Assembly: GCF_002797315.1 (NCBI RefSeq)
Contig: NZ_KZ454936.1
Coordinates: 1,993,645-2,057,644 of the forward strand
Reading direction: 5' to 3'
DNA: 64,000 nucleotides
DNA from: Bacillus sp. FJAT-44742
GTDB taxonomy: Bacteria; Bacillota; Bacilli; Bacillales; Marinococcaceae
In this document: piece after piece, positions 49,648 through 59,894 of the stretch
How positions within the stretch are numbered: position 1 is the first letter of the stretch
Layout of the letters: every line of letters starts with the position of its first letter
Notes under the pieces: model-generated
Seen by the model: the letters and a program-made list of their open reading frames with translations, nothing else
Databases searched by the model: none
Told to the model about the DNA's origin: nothing
Made by a program: the position numbers and the translations under genes

Positions 49648-50481
49648 CTACTCTTCCTCTTCATTTCCCTCCTCTACTTCACCAGTCCCCTCTTCTACTG
49701 TTTCTTCTAATCCTTCATCTGACATTTCAGCTTCTTCCTCAAATGCTTCAAAATAAGGAGTCATTTTCATATGGAGAACTCCTGCAGCTTCAGGGTCAAT
49801 TTCTTTAGCTACTACGGGATAAGGAGTCATATGGTCGGAGAAATTTCTTATCGTAGACTCTACCTGTAAACCATCATTCATATACATAAGCAGCCGAAGA
49901 GGATCTTCGTCATCGGGCACATGATGGACTTCGGAGATGCGGTTTAAGATTCCCTCCCCTACTTCACCTAGTTCTGCAGAAAACTCCTCTAAAATTTCTA
50001 AGGAAGAAAATCCTGAGAGCACCGGAGCGTCACCTGGGACCGAAGCTCTGGCAGCATTCTGTAAAGTCTTTCCGTTTCTTAATACAGGCAGGTATTCATC
50101 ACCATTCTTAACATAGGCAATACGAGGATATTCTTCTACTTCAATGGATATCGTTGCCGGAAGTGACCGCTGAATGTTCACATTCTCTATTTCAGAAAAC
50201 TCTCTTACTCTTTCCTCTGCCTGCGTCATATCGACATTCCATATGCTTGTCCCTTTTTTTACATTGCTGGCTTTTTCTATTTCTTCTGCCTGGACATATT
50301 GCTCGCCTGCTACTTGAATATTCCTTACGTGACTTAACGGGGATTGGAAATACACAACCAATAGTATAAGGAAAAAAAAGATGGACAGGTATGTAATAAG
50401 GCGGCGGTTGGCTCTCTTCTTTCGCTGTTCGTGCAAGGCTGTGTTCGCATTATCCAAGGTAACGACTTTTTTGTCTGACAT
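49648..50481 (-). CDS. divIB: Cell division protein DivIB/FtsQ
   Basis: The protein has 277 residues: short cytoplasmic part, one transmembrane helix (about 27-48, LITYLSIFFFLILLVVYF), POTRA domain (SHVRNIQVAGEQYVQAEEIE), then the beta domain. The last roughly 35 residues are almost all Glu, Gly and Ser and probably disordered. DivIB works with FtsL and DivIC to control septal synthesis. The ATG at 50481 follows GGGGGAG; an earlier frame extension is unlikely. Confidence 0.94.
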   Translation of the reverse strand: MSDKKVVTLDNANTALHEQRKKRANRRLITYLSIFFFLILLVVYFQSPLSHVRNIQVAGEQYVQAEEIEKASNVKKGTSIWNVDMTQAEERVREFSEIENVNIQRSLPATISIEVEEYPRIAYVKNGDEYLPVLRNGKTLQNAARASVPGDAPVLSGFSSLEILEEFSAELGEVGEGILNRISEVHHVPDDEDPLRLLMYMNDGLQVESTIRNFSDHMTPYPVVAKEIDPEAAGVLHMKMTPYFEAFEEEAEMSDEGLEETVEEGTGEVEEGNEEEE

Positions 50482-50617
50482 CTTTTTTTCTCCCCCAATC
50501 CTTCCCGCTCGTTTCCTCCTGTACAGAGGCATATTTTGGGGAAATGCTCATATGGTTTGTAAGGAAGGACAGAGCACCATTTCAAAAGTAATCTTGTCTG
50601 TCCCTCTTTGATCCCCT

Positions 50618-51520
50618 TTACCTTTTGACAATTTCTACTTCAGTGTGCATCTCAACGTTATTTTTTTCCTTGATGGTTGTCTTCACGTGATCAATGAGTG
50701 CTAACACATCTGCTGCCTGGGCATTTTCGATATTGACAATGAAATTTCCATGCATTTCAGAGATTTGAGCTCCGCCAATACGGTAGCCCTTTAAGCCAGC
50801 TTCTTCAATGAGCTTTCCTGCATGATCTGGAAGAGGGTTGCGAAACACACTGCCAGCACACGGGTCCTTCCATGGCTGAGTGTTTCTTCGATAATCTTTA
50901 TTTTTCTGCATTTCTGATACAATCTCATCCTTGTTTCCCTCTTTAATTTCAAGAACAGCTTCCAGGCAGATGCCTTTTTCCTTTTGCAGCCTGGATGTCC
51001 GGTAAGAAAATCCCATGTCTTCTTTGGCAATCCATTTCATTGTCCCGTCGGGGTATAGCACATGAGCTTTGATCAATATTTTATTCATGTCAGAGCCGTG
51101 AGCCCCCGCGTTCATAAATACTGCTCCGCCTACCGTTCCAGGAATGCCTCCGGCAAACTCAAGACCAGAGAGACCTTTTTTGCTGATAATCGTAGCCAGC
51201 TTGATAATGGAATATCCACCGCCTACTCTGATCTCCCCGTCTCCAATTTCCAGATGACTTATATTTTCTCCGAGCTTGATCACAACTCCTTCAATTCCTT
51301 TGTCATCTACTAATAAATTTGACCCTCTGCCGATTGCCCGCCAAGGAACATTATGCTTTTGAATAATTTCCATGGTCTTTTTCATTTCCTCTATACCGGC
51401 AGGCTCTACTAAAACATCAGCAGGTCCGCCTATTTTCCAGGTTGTATGCTTCGATAAAGGCTCACTTTCTTTTACTTTCCCTATTTGCGCATCTTGAAGT
51501 TCCTCAATAATCTCTTTCAT
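50618..51520 (-). CDS. murB: UDP-N-acetylenolpyruvoylglucosamine reductase MurB
   Basis: The protein has 300 residues. FAD-binding [31 protein letters not shown], the catalytic region [15 protein letters not shown] with the proton-donor Ser, and the C-terminal Glu in HTEVEIVK are present. It is the type II form lacking the Tyr loop. It makes UDP-MurNAc. The location between murG and divIB matches B. subtilis. Confidence 0.96.
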   Translation of the reverse strand: MKEIIEELQDAQIGKVKESEPLSKHTTWKIGGPADVLVEPAGIEEMKKTMEIIQKHNVPWRAIGRGSNLLVDDKGIEGVVIKLGENISHLEIGDGEIRVGGGYSIIKLATIISKKGLSGLEFAGGIPGTVGGAVFMNAGAHGSDMNKILIKAHVLYPDGTMKWIAKEDMGFSYRTSRLQKEKGICLEAVLEIKEGNKDEIVSEMQKNKDYRRNTQPWKDPCAGSVFRNPLPDHAGKLIEEAGLKGYRIGGAQISEMHGNFIVNIENAQAADVLALIDHVKTTIKEKNNVEMHTEVEIVKR

Positions 51521-51562
51521 ATAAAAGGCACCTCTCTTTTTTCATTCCCTGCCTTCTGAGTG

Positions 51563-52666
51563 CTATTTACCGACCGGCTTCACAAGGCTTTGGATAAGAT
51601 TATAAATTTGTTTTGCTGAATCTGGCATAGCCAGCTCTTTTGCCGACCTATTCATTCTCTTCCAGGTCGCTTCCGTCCCTAAAATATCTTCCACATCTTT
51701 TAAAAGCATGTTACCGTTCATTTCTTTTTCCAGACGAATAACCGCTGCACCATTATCACTGAGGCTGCGGGCATTTTTTTCCTGATGATTATTGGTTACA
51801 TAAGGGCTTGGAATTAAAATGGAAGGCAGCCCTAAAGCGGTGATTTCCGCTAGTGTGGTCGCTCCTGCTCTTGTTACAATCACATCAACGTTTGACAACA
51901 CCGCAGGCATATTGTGAATAAATGGTTTAATGACTACATTACTTGGGTTCCCGGCCTTCTCCACTTCTTCCATCACTTTATCATAGTGGACAGCACCAGT
52001 GACATACAAAAATTGCCATTTTTGTTTTCCCGCTTCAGGCAGAGCTTCTAAAAACGCCTCATTGATCGGCCGCGCTCCCCGGCTTCCTCCAACTACTAAT
52101 ACGACCTTTTTATGTGGATCCAGTCCCATTTCCGGAAGAGGATTAGAGCCTGCTGCTCGAACTGCTTCCGAAGCGCGGGGATTTCCGGTAAATACTACTT
52201 TCTCCTTTGGAAAAAAAGAGGAAGACTCCTTAAAAGAAATGGCTACCTTATCTACATATCTGCTTAAAAACTTATTTGTTAAACCTGGAACACTGTTTTG
52301 TTCATGTACAAGAGTTGGAATTCCAAGCTTTGCTGCTGCAAAGACGACCGGTCCCGCTACGTACCCTCCGGTTCCTATTACAGCGTCAGCTTTAAAGTCC
52401 TTGATCAGCTTTTTTGCACGTCTGGTTCCTTTGACGAATCTCATTACTGTTTTCACATTTTCCAAGGACAGCTTCCTTTTAAAACCAGTAATTTCCACTG
52501 TTTCAAAAGGGATGCCCTCACGAGGCACAATGTCGCTTTCTAGTCCCTTTTTCGTACCAATATACAAAAATTCACTTGCTGGATCGATTTCTTTTATTTC
52601 TTTAATCAAGGCAAGAGCAGGGTAAATATGGCCCCCTGTTCCTCCCCCGGTTACTACAATTTTCAT
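51563..52666 (-). CDS. murG: Lipid II synthase glycosyltransferase MurG
   Basis: The protein has 367 residues. N-terminal [17 protein letters not shown], and the UDP-GlcNAc-binding C domain with [14 protein letters not shown] and [25 protein letters not shown]. It transfers GlcNAc to lipid I on the inner membrane face. A 34-base gap separates it from spoVE. Confidence 0.97.
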   Translation of the reverse strand: MKIVVTGGGTGGHIYPALALIKEIKEIDPASEFLYIGTKKGLESDIVPREGIPFETVEITGFKRKLSLENVKTVMRFVKGTRRAKKLIKDFKADAVIGTGGYVAGPVVFAAAKLGIPTLVHEQNSVPGLTNKFLSRYVDKVAISFKESSSFFPKEKVVFTGNPRASEAVRAAGSNPLPEMGLDPHKKVVLVVGGSRGARPINEAFLEALPEAGKQKWQFLYVTGAVHYDKVMEEVEKAGNPSNVVIKPFIHNMPAVLSNVDVIVTRAGATTLAEITALGLPSILIPSPYVTNNHQEKNARSLSDNGAAVIRLEKEMNGNMLLKDVEDILGTEATWKRMNRSAKELAMPDSAKQIYNLIQSLVKPVGK

Positions 52667-52700
52667 GTGTAAACTCTCCTTAGCTAGGCTTCTAATGATG

Positions 52701-53801
52701 CTAATGCTTTGCCTGTATACTTATATTAAGCAGAATCCCTATGGCAAGCAGCATTAATGTTAAAGAAGATCCTCCATAGCTGAGAAAAGGCAAGGTTATG
52801 CCTGTGACCGGAAATAATCCTGTCACTACTCCTACGTTAATCATAACCTGTATGAGCAGCATCCCTACTATCCCAACTGCAAGAAGGGCACCGTACATGT
52901 CTGGAGCTCCGAGTGAGATGCGTATCCCCCTCCACATGACGATGGTAAATAAAAGAATAATAACTAATCCGGCTATATAGCCGCCTTCTTCTGCAATAAT
53001 AGCAAAAATAAAATCTGTCTGAGGCTCCGGCAGGTAAAAATATTTCTGCCTGCTTTCCCCAAAGCCCATCCCAAACAACCCGCCGGGACCGATAGCATAC
53101 AAGGATTGAATGATTTGAAACCCGCTCCCTAAAGGATCTGACCATGGATCTAAAAAAGAGGTAATTCTCTTAATACGATAAGGAGCTGAAGCAATCAAAC
53201 CTACAAAACCGGCGGCTCCAACTACTCCTAACCAGGCAAAATGGCTGATTCTCGCTCCTGATACAAAGATCATAACCACACATGTAGCGACCATGACAGC
53301 TCCGGTTCCTAGATCAGGCTGGAGCATTATGAGTCCAAAGGCTGTAAATATCAGCAATAAAGTAGGAAGGAGACCTTCTTTGAATTTTGTAATTTTCTTT
53401 TGGTGCCTGGATAAGTACCTGGCCAGGAAAATAATCATGGCCAGTTTCATAAATTCAGAGGGCTGAATAGAAAAAGCACCAATACCCAGCCAGCTTCTTG
53501 CTCCTCCCCGCATGAGACCCACACCAGGGATCAGTACAATCAGCAGAAGAATAAAGCATATAATTAAAAGCAGCTTCGACCAGCTTTGCCACGTCCAATA
53601 ATCTACCTTGGCTGTAACGTACATGGCCGCCAGCCCAGCTCCGGCAAATAATAGCTGGCGCTTTGCGAAATAGAAAGGATCATCAAATTTATATACACCC
53701 CATGCTGAGCTGGCACTGTATACCATTAATATTCCTATTATCAGTAAAAGCAGTGTTGCGCCAAGTAAAAGAAAGTCGGGCATCCGAGTAGTTTTTGACA
53801 A
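52701..53801 (-). CDS. spoVE: Sporulation SEDS glycosyltransferase SpoVE
   Basis: About 366 residues and ten membrane helices of the SEDS (RodA/FtsW/SpoVE) family: [50 protein letters not shown]-like [14 protein letters not shown] and [13 protein letters not shown]. The Asp in IPGVG-loop and [16 protein letters not shown] blocks match SpoVE more closely than FtsW as I recall them. With SpoVD it builds spore cortex. The TTG at 53801, eight bases after AGAGG, is preferred over the GTG at 53810 that abuts it. Confidence 0.93.
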   Translation of the reverse strand: MSKTTRMPDFLLLGATLLLLIIGILMVYSASSAWGVYKFDDPFYFAKRQLLFAGAGLAAMYVTAKVDYWTWQSWSKLLLIICFILLLIVLIPGVGLMRGGARSWLGIGAFSIQPSEFMKLAMIIFLARYLSRHQKKITKFKEGLLPTLLLIFTAFGLIMLQPDLGTGAVMVATCVVMIFVSGARISHFAWLGVVGAAGFVGLIASAPYRIKRITSFLDPWSDPLGSGFQIIQSLYAIGPGGLFGMGFGESRQKYFYLPEPQTDFIFAIIAEEGGYIAGLVIILLFTIVMWRGIRISLGAPDMYGALLAVGIVGMLLIQVMINVGVVTGLFPVTGITLPFLSYGGSSLTLMLLAIGILLNISIQAKH

Positions 53802-53908
53802 GGCCGTCACCTCTTGCTAAGTAGAGTAGGAAGACAAGGTCTGCCTCTCTAAAATGTATGCAAGACATGCCCGAACATGCTCTTAGATAGCCGGGTAAAT
53901 AAGTTACT

Positions 53909-55261
53909 TTACTGGAGTTGCTGTACGGCTTTAATAAATGTCTCTCCCCGCTCCTCAAAAGTCTTAAATTGATCCCAGGAAGCGCATGCTGGAGAGAGAA
54001 GAAGGACATCACCCTCTTCAGTCAATTTATATGCTGTTTTCACTGCTTCTTCCAGTGTATTTTGCTTCTCAACATGGCTTACACCTGCCTCATAGGCAGC
54101 TTCTGCAATCTTCCCTTTGGTCTCCCCGTATGTGACGACTCCTTTAACTTTTGCCAGATACGGAATCAAATCATCAAATGAATTCCCTCTATCCAGCCCT
54201 CCGGCCAAAAGGACAACAGGCTGTGTAAAAGAAGAGAGTGCTTTTTGAGTAGCAAGAATATTAGTCGCTTTAGAATCATTATATATTTTTCTTCCATTGA
54301 TGTTCCCGACAAATTGCAGACGATGTTTTACACCGTGGAACGTTTTTAGAACATCTATAATTTGTGTGGTAGAGCCCCCGAGAATTTTAGCCGCAGCTAC
54401 AGCAGCAAGCATGTTTTCTACATTATGAGCTCCAGGAAGCGACGCTTCTTTAAGAGAAAGTATGGGCTCTTCTTTGAAGGTAATCCATCCATTTTCCACA
54501 TAAGCACCTTCAGACTGCTTAGAGGAAGCAGAGAAAGGAACGAGCTGCGCTTTTGAATGTTTCGCCAATGTTTCAACTACTGGGTCATCACTATTGTAAA
54601 TAATGACATCCTCGGAGGTCATGTTGGTAAACATTTTTCCCTTTGACTGTTCATAATCCAGACGGTCTCCGTGATAATCAAGATGAGCATCAAAAATATT
54701 AAGTAAAACAGCTACGCGAGGGTGAAAATCCTTTGTTCCTTTTAGCTGAAAGCTTGATACTTCCGTGACCATGATATCCTGTGCTTTTACCTCTTGGGCA
54801 ACTTCACAGGCTACCGTTCCAATGTTACCTGCAATCCAAGGCTTTTTATTCTCGTTTCCTTTTAACATCTCATATAAAAGTGTAGTCGTAGTTGTTTTTC
54901 CATTGGATCCCGAGATAGACACTATGTCTCCTTCACAAACAAGGGAAGCCAATTCAATTTCAGTAACTACAGGCAGGTTTCTGTTTACAGCTTCACTGAC
55001 TAGAGGATTGTGATAAGGGATACCCGGATTTTTAACCACATAATCTGCTTCGTCAAGCAGAGCAGCAGGATGTCCCCCTGACACGAGTGTAATTCCCTCC
55101 TTGCGGAGAGCCTTTTCTTCTTCGGTTCCCGCCAGATCCTTTGCATCGTTTACGGTTACGTCGGCCCCCAATTTATTTAAGAGCCGGGCAGCAGCCATCC
55201 CGCTTTTTGCCAGTCCAAGGACAAGAACCGCCTTATTTTCAAAATCTTTTATTTGTTTCAT
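53909..55261 (-). CDS. murD: UDP-N-acetylmuramoylalanine-D-glutamate ligase
   Basis: The protein has 450 residues. Mur ligase motifs: [17 protein letters not shown] (UDP-binding), [17 protein letters not shown] (P-loop), [16 protein letters not shown] and [14 protein letters not shown]. It adds D-Glu to UDP-MurNAc-L-Ala. The ATG overlaps the mraY stop (ATGA), which fixes the start. Confidence 0.97.
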   Translation of the reverse strand: MKQIKDFENKAVLVLGLAKSGMAAARLLNKLGADVTVNDAKDLAGTEEEKALRKEGITLVSGGHPAALLDEADYVVKNPGIPYHNPLVSEAVNRNLPVVTEIELASLVCEGDIVSISGSNGKTTTTTLLYEMLKGNENKKPWIAGNIGTVACEVAQEVKAQDIMVTEVSSFQLKGTKDFHPRVAVLLNIFDAHLDYHGDRLDYEQSKGKMFTNMTSEDVIIYNSDDPVVETLAKHSKAQLVPFSASSKQSEGAYVENGWITFKEEPILSLKEASLPGAHNVENMLAAVAAAKILGGSTTQIIDVLKTFHGVKHRLQFVGNINGRKIYNDSKATNILATQKALSSFTQPVVLLAGGLDRGNSFDDLIPYLAKVKGVVTYGETKGKIAEAAYEAGVSHVEKQNTLEEAVKTAYKLTEEGDVLLLSPACASWDQFKTFEERGETFIKAVQQLQ

Positions 55262-56235
55262 GTTATCCACACCTCAATATAAATGCCTAATACTGCAAAA
55301 ATTAGTCCCGCCAGCCAAAAGGTCATGACAACTCTCCACTCGGACCAGCCGCTTAACTCATAATGGTGATGAAGTGGGCTCATTTTAAAAATTCTTTTTC
55401 CCCTAAGCTTAAAAGAGAGGACTTGAATAATGACAGAAAGAGTTTCGATCACAAATACTCCTCCAATGATAATAAGGAGAATTTCCATCTTTGTAATGAT
55501 CGCTATAGCTGCAATCGCTCCTCCTAATGCAAGGGAGCCTGTGTCTCCCATAAACACCTTTGCCGGGTGGGCATTGAAAACTAAAAACCCTAGAACGGCT
55601 CCGACGACCGCTGCACTAAATACAGCCACTTCTCCCATTTCAGCATTCCAAGCAAGGACCGCGAAGGCTCCAAAGGCAATAGCCCCGGTACCAGCAAGGA
55701 GACCATCTAACCCATCAGTAAGGTTCACTGCGTTGGACGCTCCCACGAGCATAAGAATCACAAGAATCAAATACGCAATCCCAAAGTCGATCCCCATACC
55801 TGTACCTGGTATTGTAACTTCTGTAGAAAATCCTGATTGGGCAAGAACTACATAGAAGATAACTGAAATCACCAGCTGTCCCACGAGCTTTTGTTTTGAT
55901 GTTAACCCAAGATTCCGTTTCATCACTACTTTTATAAAATCATCGAGAAACCCAAGTACTCCAAAACCAATCGTTACAAGGAGAAGAAGCCAGACTTCAA
56001 CGGTGACTTCTAAAAATATAGAAGTCATCAATAGAGTAGTAATAAGGACGGACAGGAGGATCATGACTCCTCCCATAGTAGGAGTCCCGCTCTTTTTCTG
56101 GTGAGATTTAGGCCCTTCATCTCTAATCGCCTGGCCAAATTTTAATCTTCTCAGCATAGGAATCATGATAGGGGATAATAAGACCGCTATAAGAAACCCT
56201 GCTATTAACGTAATAAGTATTGACTGTGCAACCAC
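55258..56235 (-). CDS. mraY: Phospho-N-acetylmuramoyl-pentapeptide transferase MraY
   Basis: The protein has 325 residues with about ten helices. Catalytic motifs: [47 protein letters not shown] and [13 protein letters not shown]. It makes lipid I from UDP-MurNAc-pentapeptide and undecaprenyl phosphate. The start is a GTG (56235) with GGAGAG upstream. Confidence 0.97.
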   Translation of the reverse strand: MVAQSILITLIAGFLIAVLLSPIMIPMLRRLKFGQAIRDEGPKSHQKKSGTPTMGGVMILLSVLITTLLMTSIFLEVTVEVWLLLLVTIGFGVLGFLDDFIKVVMKRNLGLTSKQKLVGQLVISVIFYVVLAQSGFSTEVTIPGTGMGIDFGIAYLILVILMLVGASNAVNLTDGLDGLLAGTGAIAFGAFAVLAWNAEMGEVAVFSAAVVGAVLGFLVFNAHPAKVFMGDTGSLALGGAIAAIAIITKMEILLIIIGGVFVIETLSVIIQVLSFKLRGKRIFKMSPLHHHYELSGWSEWRVVMTFWLAGLIFAVLGIYIEVWIT

Positions 56236-56273
56236 GGTTGCTCTCTCCTTCCATGACTAAAAACATCCATAAT

Positions 56274-57749
56274 CTATCTATCAGCTTTTATCTTTTTAAT
56301 TGCTTTTCTTGCTTCTTCCCGGTCATCAAACGTAAGCACTTCACTGCCTATGATCTGATAGGTTTCGTGTCCTTTTCCGGCAATGACAATGATATCTTTG
56401 GCGGCAGCTGAACGAACAGCATGTTCAATGGCTTCCTTCCGGCTTTCAATCACAGTGTAATTTGACTTCTCGACGCCCTTCACCATATCCTCAAGGATCG
56501 TTTTGGGATCTTCGCTTCTAGGATTATCAGAAGTAAAAATGGCAGTATCGGCAAACTCAGAGGCAATAGCTGCCATCTCTGGCCGTTTAGTCTTATCTCT
56601 GTCTCCTCCGCATCCTACGATCACATAAATGTTGTTTTCTGCCATCTCTTTGACTGTCTTTAAAACATTTTCTAATGAATCCGGAGTATGAGCGTAGTCA
56701 ACAACGACAGTGAAATCCTGTCCGGCATCTACTGTTTCAAAACGTCCGTCTACTCCTTCAATAGCTTCAAGACTTCTCTTAATATCCGCGAGTGGGATAT
56801 TAGAAAGAAGAGAGACTGCAATTGCTGCTAAGGCATTATACACACTGAACATACCAATTAACTTCAAGGAAAATGTTTCTTTCCCCCAAGGGGTCACTGC
56901 TTCAAACGATGTGCCCCATGGCCTTATCGCAATATTTTCTGCTTTAATATCACTTTCGTTTTTAATTCCGTATGTAAGAACCTGCGCTGAAGTCATTCTT
57001 TCATATAAGCTTGAAGCTGGATCATCGGCATTTAAGACAGCTGTCTTCCCTCTTCCTTCATAATGATTTCCAAGCTGTGCAAACAGTAATCCTTTTGCCT
57101 GCTTATATGCTTCCATCGTTTCATGATAATCTAAATGGTCTTTTGTAAGGTTTGTAAAGACAGCAATATCAAAATCACATCCCCGCACTCTCCCTAAATC
57201 AAGGGCATGGGAAGAGACTTCCATGGTACATGTTTCTATGTTTTGAGAAACCATCTTGCCAAACGTTTGTTGAAGCACTAAGGATTCTGGTGTTGTGTTT
57301 TTGTTCTCAATGGTTTCTTCACCTATTTTTGTGTAGAGAGTTCCTACCATTCCTGTGTGTTGGCCGCTATCTTTTAACACTTGATCAATCAGATGAGTGG
57401 TTGTGGTTTTTCCATTTGTCCCTGTAATCCCTATTAATCGCATTTTCTTTGTGGGATGATTGTAAAAAACACTAGACAAAACAGCCATCGCCCGTTTTAC
57501 ATCACGTACTACGATGACCGGAACATTAACATCGAGGTCTCGTTCGGCCAGCAGGGCAGCTGCTCCTTTCTTTACTGCCTCGCCTGCATACTCGTGACCA
57601 TCTACCGTGTACCCTTTGATGCACACGAATAAACTCCCGTGCGTTACCTTGCGGGAATCCATTTCAATGGATGTAATGTCAGGGTTTTCCCGGACTGTTT
57701 TTGTATAACTGATCAAAGAGCTGCAAAGATCATTTAATAACATATTCAT
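56274..57749 (-). CDS. murE: UDP-MurNAc-tripeptide synthetase MurE (meso-diaminopimelate type)
   Basis: The protein has 491 residues. P-loop [16 protein letters not shown], carbamylated-lysine region and [12 protein letters not shown] are present; the substrate motif [10 protein letters not shown] (DNPR) indicates meso-diaminopimelate rather than lysine. It adds the third residue of the stem peptide. The ATG at 57749 follows AGAGGAAAGGACA; an earlier frame extension of ten codons is unsupported. Confidence 0.97.
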   Translation of the reverse strand: MNMLLNDLCSSLISYTKTVRENPDITSIEMDSRKVTHGSLFVCIKGYTVDGHEYAGEAVKKGAAALLAERDLDVNVPVIVVRDVKRAMAVLSSVFYNHPTKKMRLIGITGTNGKTTTTHLIDQVLKDSGQHTGMVGTLYTKIGEETIENKNTTPESLVLQQTFGKMVSQNIETCTMEVSSHALDLGRVRGCDFDIAVFTNLTKDHLDYHETMEAYKQAKGLLFAQLGNHYEGRGKTAVLNADDPASSLYERMTSAQVLTYGIKNESDIKAENIAIRPWGTSFEAVTPWGKETFSLKLIGMFSVYNALAAIAVSLLSNIPLADIKRSLEAIEGVDGRFETVDAGQDFTVVVDYAHTPDSLENVLKTVKEMAENNIYVIVGCGGDRDKTKRPEMAAIASEFADTAIFTSDNPRSEDPKTILEDMVKGVEKSNYTVIESRKEAIEHAVRSAAAKDIIVIAGKGHETYQIIGSEVLTFDDREEARKAIKKIKADR

Positions 57750-57815
57750 TGTCCTTTCCTCTTTTATCGTTACTGTCACTAATTACCATTTCATAATTCT
57801 CTCCATAACAGAAGC

Positions 57816-57838
57816 AGCCAAGGTCGACTCCCTTGGCT
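57816..57838 (-). terminator. Hairpin between spoVD and murE
   Basis: AGCCAAGG and CCTTGGCT form an 8 bp stem with a seven-base loop 20 bases after spoVD. No clean T-run follows (GCTTCTGTT), so it may be a processing or pause site rather than a full terminator. Confidence 0.4.
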
Positions 57839-57857
57839 GAATGACACAACTTTCATT

Positions 57858-59792
57858 TTAATCGGAAGAGGCCGATTTGTCATCAAGATAAATACGGATC
57901 GTAGACCCTTCTTCTACTTTTTCCCCCGGTCCGGGAGACTGGGCAACAATTCTATCTCCGCTTCCGCTTTTTTCTATTCCTAAAGGATAGTAGGCTTCAT
58001 TTACCTCCCGCAGCGTCAGGTCCACCAGGTCCGGAACTTCTATTAATGGCGTATCATTCCAGGCAAGTTCTTTTTCCACTTGATCCTTTCTTTTCTCCAC
58101 CCCTAGTGCACGCAGGCTGTCTTCCATAATATTACCAACGATCGGAGCCGCTACGATGCCTCCAAACTGGAGGGTATCTTTAGGATTATCAATCGCCACA
58201 TAAACAACAATTTCAGGATCATCTGCGGGGGCCAGGCCGATAAAGGATACGATGTGGTTATTTTCCAGGTACCGCCCGTCTTTCGCCTTTTGTGCCGTCC
58301 CTGTTTTCCCACCAACCCTGTACCCATCCACGAATGCCCCTTTCCCTGTTCCCTGGGCAACTACGTGCTCCAGAGCCTCTCTTACTTCCTTTGATGTCTC
58401 TTCTGAGATAATCTGCCTTTTCATTACAGGGGTGTTTGTTTTCACCACTTCTCCCGTTTTAGGATCAAGCCATTCTTTAGCCAGAAACGGCTGGTATAAA
58501 TACCCGCCATTTACTGCTGCTGACACGGCAGTGACCTGCTGAAGAGGGGTGACAGATACTCCCTGTCCAAAAGCAGTCGTAGCTTGTTCTAAAGGTCCTA
58601 CCCTTTCTCGGTTAAAGAGTATTCCTTTCCCTTCTCCTTGAAGGTCAATCCCTGTTTTCTCCCCAAACCCAAACGCTTCAATATAATCAAAAAGCCTGTC
58701 TTTGCCCAGTCTTTCCCCCAGTACGACAAACCCGGGGTTGCAGGAATTTTGCACCACTTCTAAAAATGTCTGTTGGCCATGCCCGCCTTTTTTCCAGCAT
58801 CTCAGCTTTCTTCCAGATACTTCGATATAGCCTGGATCATGAAAATTATCTTTGTGCAAATCCACTTCGTTTTCTTCAAGAGCTGCCGCGAGAGTGATAA
58901 TTTTAAAGGTAGAACCAGGCTCGTACTGAGACCAGACCGGTTTATTCTGGTTGAAAATCTCAGGGGGAACATCCTGGAATTCTTCAGGATGAAAATCCGG
59001 CCGGCTTGACATAGCAAGCACCTCACCTGTATTAGGATTCATTGCTATGGCAATAGCACCATCAGGATTATAGGTTGCTTCAGCAATGTCCAGTTCCCGC
59101 TCGACAATAGTCTGCACCCTGGAGTCAATCGTAAGCTTCACATCCAATCCATCTTCCGGCTCCTGATATCTATCTGCCATATCAGGCATTCTCTTCCCCT
59201 TTGCATCAGAAAAAAACGAAACATGTCCACTTTTTCCTTTCAGCTCTTCTTCGTAATAGAGTTCCAGCCCCGTCAATCCCTGATTATCGATCCCGGCAAA
59301 TCCCAAAACGTGGGAGAGATAGCGGCCCTGAGGATAATGGCGTTTGTTGTCCTCTGCGATATAGACCCCTGGCAGCTGCAATTTCCTCACCTCAGCTGCT
59401 TTTTCCTTATTAACCTTACGTCCTTCTGGGTTAATTCTTACAATGGACTCTTGTTTTGTGATTAATTCATAGGCTTTTTTTTCATCCATATTTAATGCAG
59501 CCGCCAGCTGCCTGGCTGTATCCGCCGGCTCCTTCACCTGCCTGGGAACTACAAGAATGGAGGGTGCGCTCACGTTGGTTGCAAGAATTTCACCATTGCG
59601 GTCAAGTATTTCCCCTCGCTCACCTTCAAAGGGCACATTTCGGCTCCAGGAATCTTCTGCTTCTTCGGTCAGCCATCCTCCTAAAGCAAACTGTACATAT
59701 CCAAGTCTCATTGCAAGAATAACTGACACACATAAACCTGCGATAAACACCCAAATCAAACGTTTCCTAACGGTAACATACGAGACTCGCAT
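57858..59792 (-). CDS. spoVD: Sporulation class B penicillin-binding protein SpoVD
   Basis: The protein has 644 residues, starting MRVSYVTVRKRLIWVFIAGL with one membrane anchor. Dimerisation domain (ERGEILDRNGEILATN), transpeptidase with YEPGSTFKIITLA (SxxK), QNSCNPGF (SxN) and GGKTGTAQKAKDGRY (KTG), then one PASTA domain (PDLVDLTLREV to end). It crosslinks spore cortex and partners SpoVE. The ATG at 59792 matches the B. subtilis start; an earlier 13-codon extension does not. Confidence 0.96.
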   Translation of the reverse strand: MRVSYVTVRKRLIWVFIAGLCVSVILAMRLGYVQFALGGWLTEEAEDSWSRNVPFEGERGEILDRNGEILATNVSAPSILVVPRQVKEPADTARQLAAALNMDEKKAYELITKQESIVRINPEGRKVNKEKAAEVRKLQLPGVYIAEDNKRHYPQGRYLSHVLGFAGIDNQGLTGLELYYEEELKGKSGHVSFFSDAKGKRMPDMADRYQEPEDGLDVKLTIDSRVQTIVERELDIAEATYNPDGAIAIAMNPNTGEVLAMSSRPDFHPEEFQDVPPEIFNQNKPVWSQYEPGSTFKIITLAAALEENEVDLHKDNFHDPGYIEVSGRKLRCWKKGGHGQQTFLEVVQNSCNPGFVVLGERLGKDRLFDYIEAFGFGEKTGIDLQGEGKGILFNRERVGPLEQATTAFGQGVSVTPLQQVTAVSAAVNGGYLYQPFLAKEWLDPKTGEVVKTNTPVMKRQIISEETSKEVREALEHVVAQGTGKGAFVDGYRVGGKTGTAQKAKDGRYLENNHIVSFIGLAPADDPEIVVYVAIDNPKDTLQFGGIVAAPIVGNIMEDSLRALGVEKRKDQVEKELAWNDTPLIEVPDLVDLTLREVNEAYYPLGIEKSGSGDRIVAQSPGPGEKVEEGSTIRIYLDDKSASSD

Positions 59793-59894
59793 TCTTCCAC
59801 CACCGTCTGTTCTACTAAAAGGCCATTGCACCTTTGCTTATGCCTATGCTTGTATCCCTCTTAGTAGAACGACCAGCAGATCGTGGAAGGAAGA

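Noticed and set aside
51999-52625. 208-codon plus-strand open frame inside murG
   Set aside because: It is exactly antisense to a highly conserved gene, has no ribosome site and its composition (many Ser/Thr/Pro) is typical of a shadow frame.
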